Part shown: positions 61,871 to 64,000 of the stretch, piece by piece | Position numbering within the stretch: position 1 is the stretch's first letter | Layout of the letters: every line of letters begins with the position of its first letter | Origin: an uncultured Alphaproteobacteria bacterium | Lineage (GTDB): Bacteria; Pseudomonadota; Alphaproteobacteria; Rhizobiales; Ancalomicrobiaceae | Assembly (NCBI GenBank): GCA_937892955.1 | Contig: CALBKH010000107.1 | Location: forward strand, 107,019 to 171,018 | Direction: 5' to 3' | DNA: 64,000 bases | Made by a program: the position numbers and the translations under genes | The notes under the pieces: model-generated | Told to the model about the DNA's origin: nothing | What the model saw: only the letters and a program-made list of their open reading frames with translations | Database searches by the model: none

Positions 61871-62344
61871 TTCGTCATCCTCTCTCACCAGGCTTCGTCC
61901 GAAGGCTTGCCGTCATCGATTTCGAACGGTAGCGACAAGGTCCGTTCGACCGAAATTAAAATGCGTTATGACGTAATGAGGTCAAAAAAAATCGATTGAA
62001 TATCAGGAATATGGTGCATTGCAAAATTATTTGCCGAGCAAGTGCTGCACTTGCTAGATATTCACCGATTAAGTCGTGCGAAAATTGCCACAGTGCGGAT
62101 GGCTAAACTCGATGAACGCGCAGCCAATATATATTACCTTCGGTGTGCTAAACATAACGACCAGAAAGTTGTCGACTAGATTGAAATTCTTGTGAATAGT
62201 TTTACATTATGGCTAAAATTTGAGGATATACTGCATTCAATATGGGTAAATTCGTCTGTATGCGTGCGCGGCAAAACATGCGAACGGTTAGTCAAGATCC
62301 TCCGGATACATCAAATTGGTGCCGCTTTCGTACGCTTGCGCGCG
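61871..62344. promoter_or_regulatory. AT-rich control region upstream of the ABC operon
   Basis: 474 bases, clearly AT-rich relative to the surroundings, with no supported gene. It holds a perfect 19-base palindrome AGCAAGTGC-T-GCACTTGCT at 62037-62055, about 170 bases upstream of the binding-protein gene. The palindrome is a candidate regulator site; promoters for the ABC operon should lie between it and 61870. Confidence 0.55.
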
Positions 62345-62926
62345 TTACTTCGACGCGAACGAGATCGATGAACTATGATTTCGTCGAGTTACGTTGTTGC
62401 ACGAGACCACGATCGATCGGCCAGGTCTGGCGCGCTGTAAGCCCGCTCTCGCCATCACGAAGTCGGCGATTGCCACCGTGTCGTTCAGATCGAGAACCGG
62501 GACACTGCATCCCTCCAGCGGCTCGTCGGAGGCGACGGCGAGGATGTCGGAGCCCGCATGCCACATGAGGCGATGACCGGCGGACGGACGATGGACCTCG
62601 ATCATCGGATGCCCATGGGTGTGGAAGCCCTCGACCAGGACGAGATCGACGGGGGTCATCCGACGGATCAGATCCTCGAGCGACGGTTCCTCCTCGCGGA
62701 TCTCGTGGAGGAGCGCCCAGCGATCGCCGGAGACGACCATGACCTCCGAGGCGCCCGCCTCGCGATGACGATGCGAGTCCTTGCCGGGGCGGTCGATGTC
62801 GAAGCCATGATGGGCGTGTTTGAGGGTCGATACGGTCAAACCGCGGGCACGCAGCTCCGGGAGCAGACGAACCAAGAGCGTCGTCTTTCCTGAACCGCTC
62901 CGCCCGGCCAGTCCGAAGATCTTCAT
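62345..62926 (-). CDS. mobB: MobB, molybdopterin-guanine dinucleotide biosynthesis adaptor
   Basis: A 193-aa GTP-binding protein; ATG 62926 with a GTG one codon upstream as alternative. P-loop GLAGRSGSGKTTLL, then TLKHAHHGFDIDRPGKDSHRH and LVEGFHTHGHPMIEVHR are MobB hallmarks. It assists MobA in adding GMP to Mo-pterin. No mobA is adjacent. The last 25 residues (RSIVVSCNNVTRRNHSSSIS) look unrelated to MobB and run into AT-rich DNA, so the 3' end may have been altered by rearrangement. It supplies cofactor for Mo enzymes and fits the molybdate module distantly. Confidence 0.9.
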   Translation of the reverse strand: MKIFGLAGRSGSGKTTLLVRLLPELRARGLTVSTLKHAHHGFDIDRPGKDSHRHREAGASEVMVVSGDRWALLHEIREEEPSLEDLIRRMTPVDLVLVEGFHTHGHPMIEVHRPSAGHRLMWHAGSDILAVASDEPLEGCSVPVLDLNDTVAIADFVMARAGLQRARPGRSIVVSCNNVTRRNHSSSISFASK

Positions 62927-63027
62927 CACCGTTCTCCCCTGTGTTTCGGCGTGGAACTTTGGGTCTGACTCACTTTCGATGAAGTTCGCTGGTCCGATCG
63001 GCTCTGGTTCGAGAAGGAATCAGCGTC

Positions 63028-64000
63028 ATGGATCAACAACTTCGCGTTCGTGATGCGGTACCGAACGGCTTCGTCGTCGATTGCGCGACCGTAGATGCCA
63101 CCCAGGTCACGTTCGTCCTTCGCTCCATCGTCTGCCATGCACGCTGCCCGCTGTGCAGCTCGACGGCCGATCATGTCCACAGCCGCTATCGACGCCGCGC
63201 TGCCGACCTTCCCCTCGGCCGCCGCAACGTCGTACTCGACGTCGTCTTCGGCGGTTCCGTTGCGAAAATCCCTGCTGCCCTCGGAAGATCTTCGCCGAGC
63301 GCTTGGGCGACGATGTGCTCGCCCCTCGGGCACGGCGGACGGGACGCCTCGACTTCCTCGTCAGACACCTCGGTCTGGCGCTAGGCGGTCGGCCGGCTGC
63401 CCGGTTCGCACGACGATTGTCGATCTCGGTGAGCAACGACACTCTCATTCGCTCGGTTCGCCGCGGCCGCGTCACGCGTGACGTCGCGCCGGAAGTCATC
63501 GGGATCGACGATTTCGCCTTCAGACGAAACTGCCGGTATGGGACGATCATCGTCGATCTGAAGGAGCGTCGGCCTTTGCGGCTCTTGCCGGATCGAGAGC
63601 CGGCCACCGCCACGGCATGGTTGGCCGCTCACGCGTCTATCACAACGGTCACGCGGGATCGCGCCAACGTCTACGGCGAGGCGATCTCTCGCGCTCTCCC
63701 TCACGCCGCGCAGGTCGCCGACCGTTGGCATCTCATGGAGAACGCCAGCAGCGCGTTTCTTGATGCCGTGCGCGGCTCCATGAAGCAGATCCGCTCGGCC
63801 CTCAGTTGCCGGCCCATCGATCCGAAGCTCCTCTCGGCCGCAGAACGCTTGCAATATGAGGGGTGGCTGGGGCGGCGCGCAGCCAACGACGCGGTCCTCG
63901 CGTTGTCCCAGGCCGGTGTTCCGCTCAAGGCCATCGCGCGTCGGACCGGCATCAGTCGAGGAACCGTTCGGCGCATTCTGCGCGGCGAGCGCAACGACGT
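63028..64000 (+). pseudogene. ISL3-family transposase, frameshifted and cut by window end
   Basis: From ATG 63028 the N-terminal zinc-finger part reads CHARCPLCSSTADHVHSRYRR and ADLPLGRRNVVLDVVF. At about 63250 the frame must shift: the family continuation FRCENPCCPRKIFAERL is in another phase (from 63255), as if one C had been lost. That frame then stays open to the end of the window with GIDDFAFRRNCRYGTIIVDL, DREPATATAWLAAH, DRANVYGEAI and DRWHLMENAS (catalytic Asp residues). The element's left end probably lies between 62940 and 63027. Confidence 0.85.

Overview
The window is GC-rich (roughly two thirds G+C) with alphaproteobacterial gene content, most likely from the Hyphomicrobiales/Rhizobiales. 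The indications are a DUF736/DUF1419/ParB-nuclease/ArdC plasmid backbone, a heterotetrameric sarcosine oxidase and ACR3- and ChrA-type remnants. It is a mosaic of accessory modules with insertion sequences, a relaxase-like gene, a resolvase and decayed genes, so a megaplasmid, integrated plasmid or island-rich replicon is more likely than core chromosome. I see no rRNA, tRNA or CRISPR array.

Layout. 1-3.6 kb: tightly overlapping genes of a helicase plus GIY-YIG nuclease module that looks defence- or restriction-related and starts outside the window. 3.7-4.4 kb: serine resolvase with a repeat-containing upstream site. 4.4-9.0 kb: metal region with a chrA remnant, an ATP-grasp-like protein, an acr3 remnant, a complete CadA/ZntA-type P-ATPase and a divergent MerR regulator sharing a classic 19-bp-spacer operator-promoter. 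9.06-13.8 kb: a fluoride riboswitch with a terminator, followed by MFS transporter, 65-aa membrane protein, CrcB/Fluc channel, membrane-anchored tyrosine-phosphatase-like protein, universal stress protein and a complete enolase, which together form a fluoride-response operon. 13.9-19.3 kb: molybdate/tungstate module with an HTH-plus-periplasmic-binding-like regulator, TauE/SafE exporter, two different ModA proteins, ModB and ModC.

19.6-38.2 kb: mobile-element backbone (toprim/DUF3991, DUF1419, a 1685-aa methylase-helicase, ParB-like protein, DUF7007, ArdC, DUF736, PLD and WGR proteins). Most genes stand alone and several have their own hairpin terminator. A cargo insert at 27.0-29.6 kb carries an HNH nuclease and a BrnT/BrnA toxin-antitoxin pair with an extra MqsA-like gene. 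38.5-40.9 kb: AraC regulator with divergent NmrA-like and SnoaL-like genes. 41.2-42.5 kb: complete IS3-family element. 42.6-43.9 kb: Mob-like gene with an oriT-like cluster of repeats.

44.1-61.9 kb: catabolic island. Creatinase (creatine to sarcosine and urea) lies beside a GlxA/GbdR-type regulator and the run soxBDAG-sdaA-glyA-folB-purU. Sarcosine would be oxidised to glycine and methylene-THF, glycine and serine interconverted and deaminated, and one-carbon units recycled. A LysR regulator and an ABC importer of the polyamine/opine type follow; the importer ATPase gene has one in-frame amber codon. 62.3-64.0 kb: mobB and a frameshifted ISL3-family transposase running off the window end.
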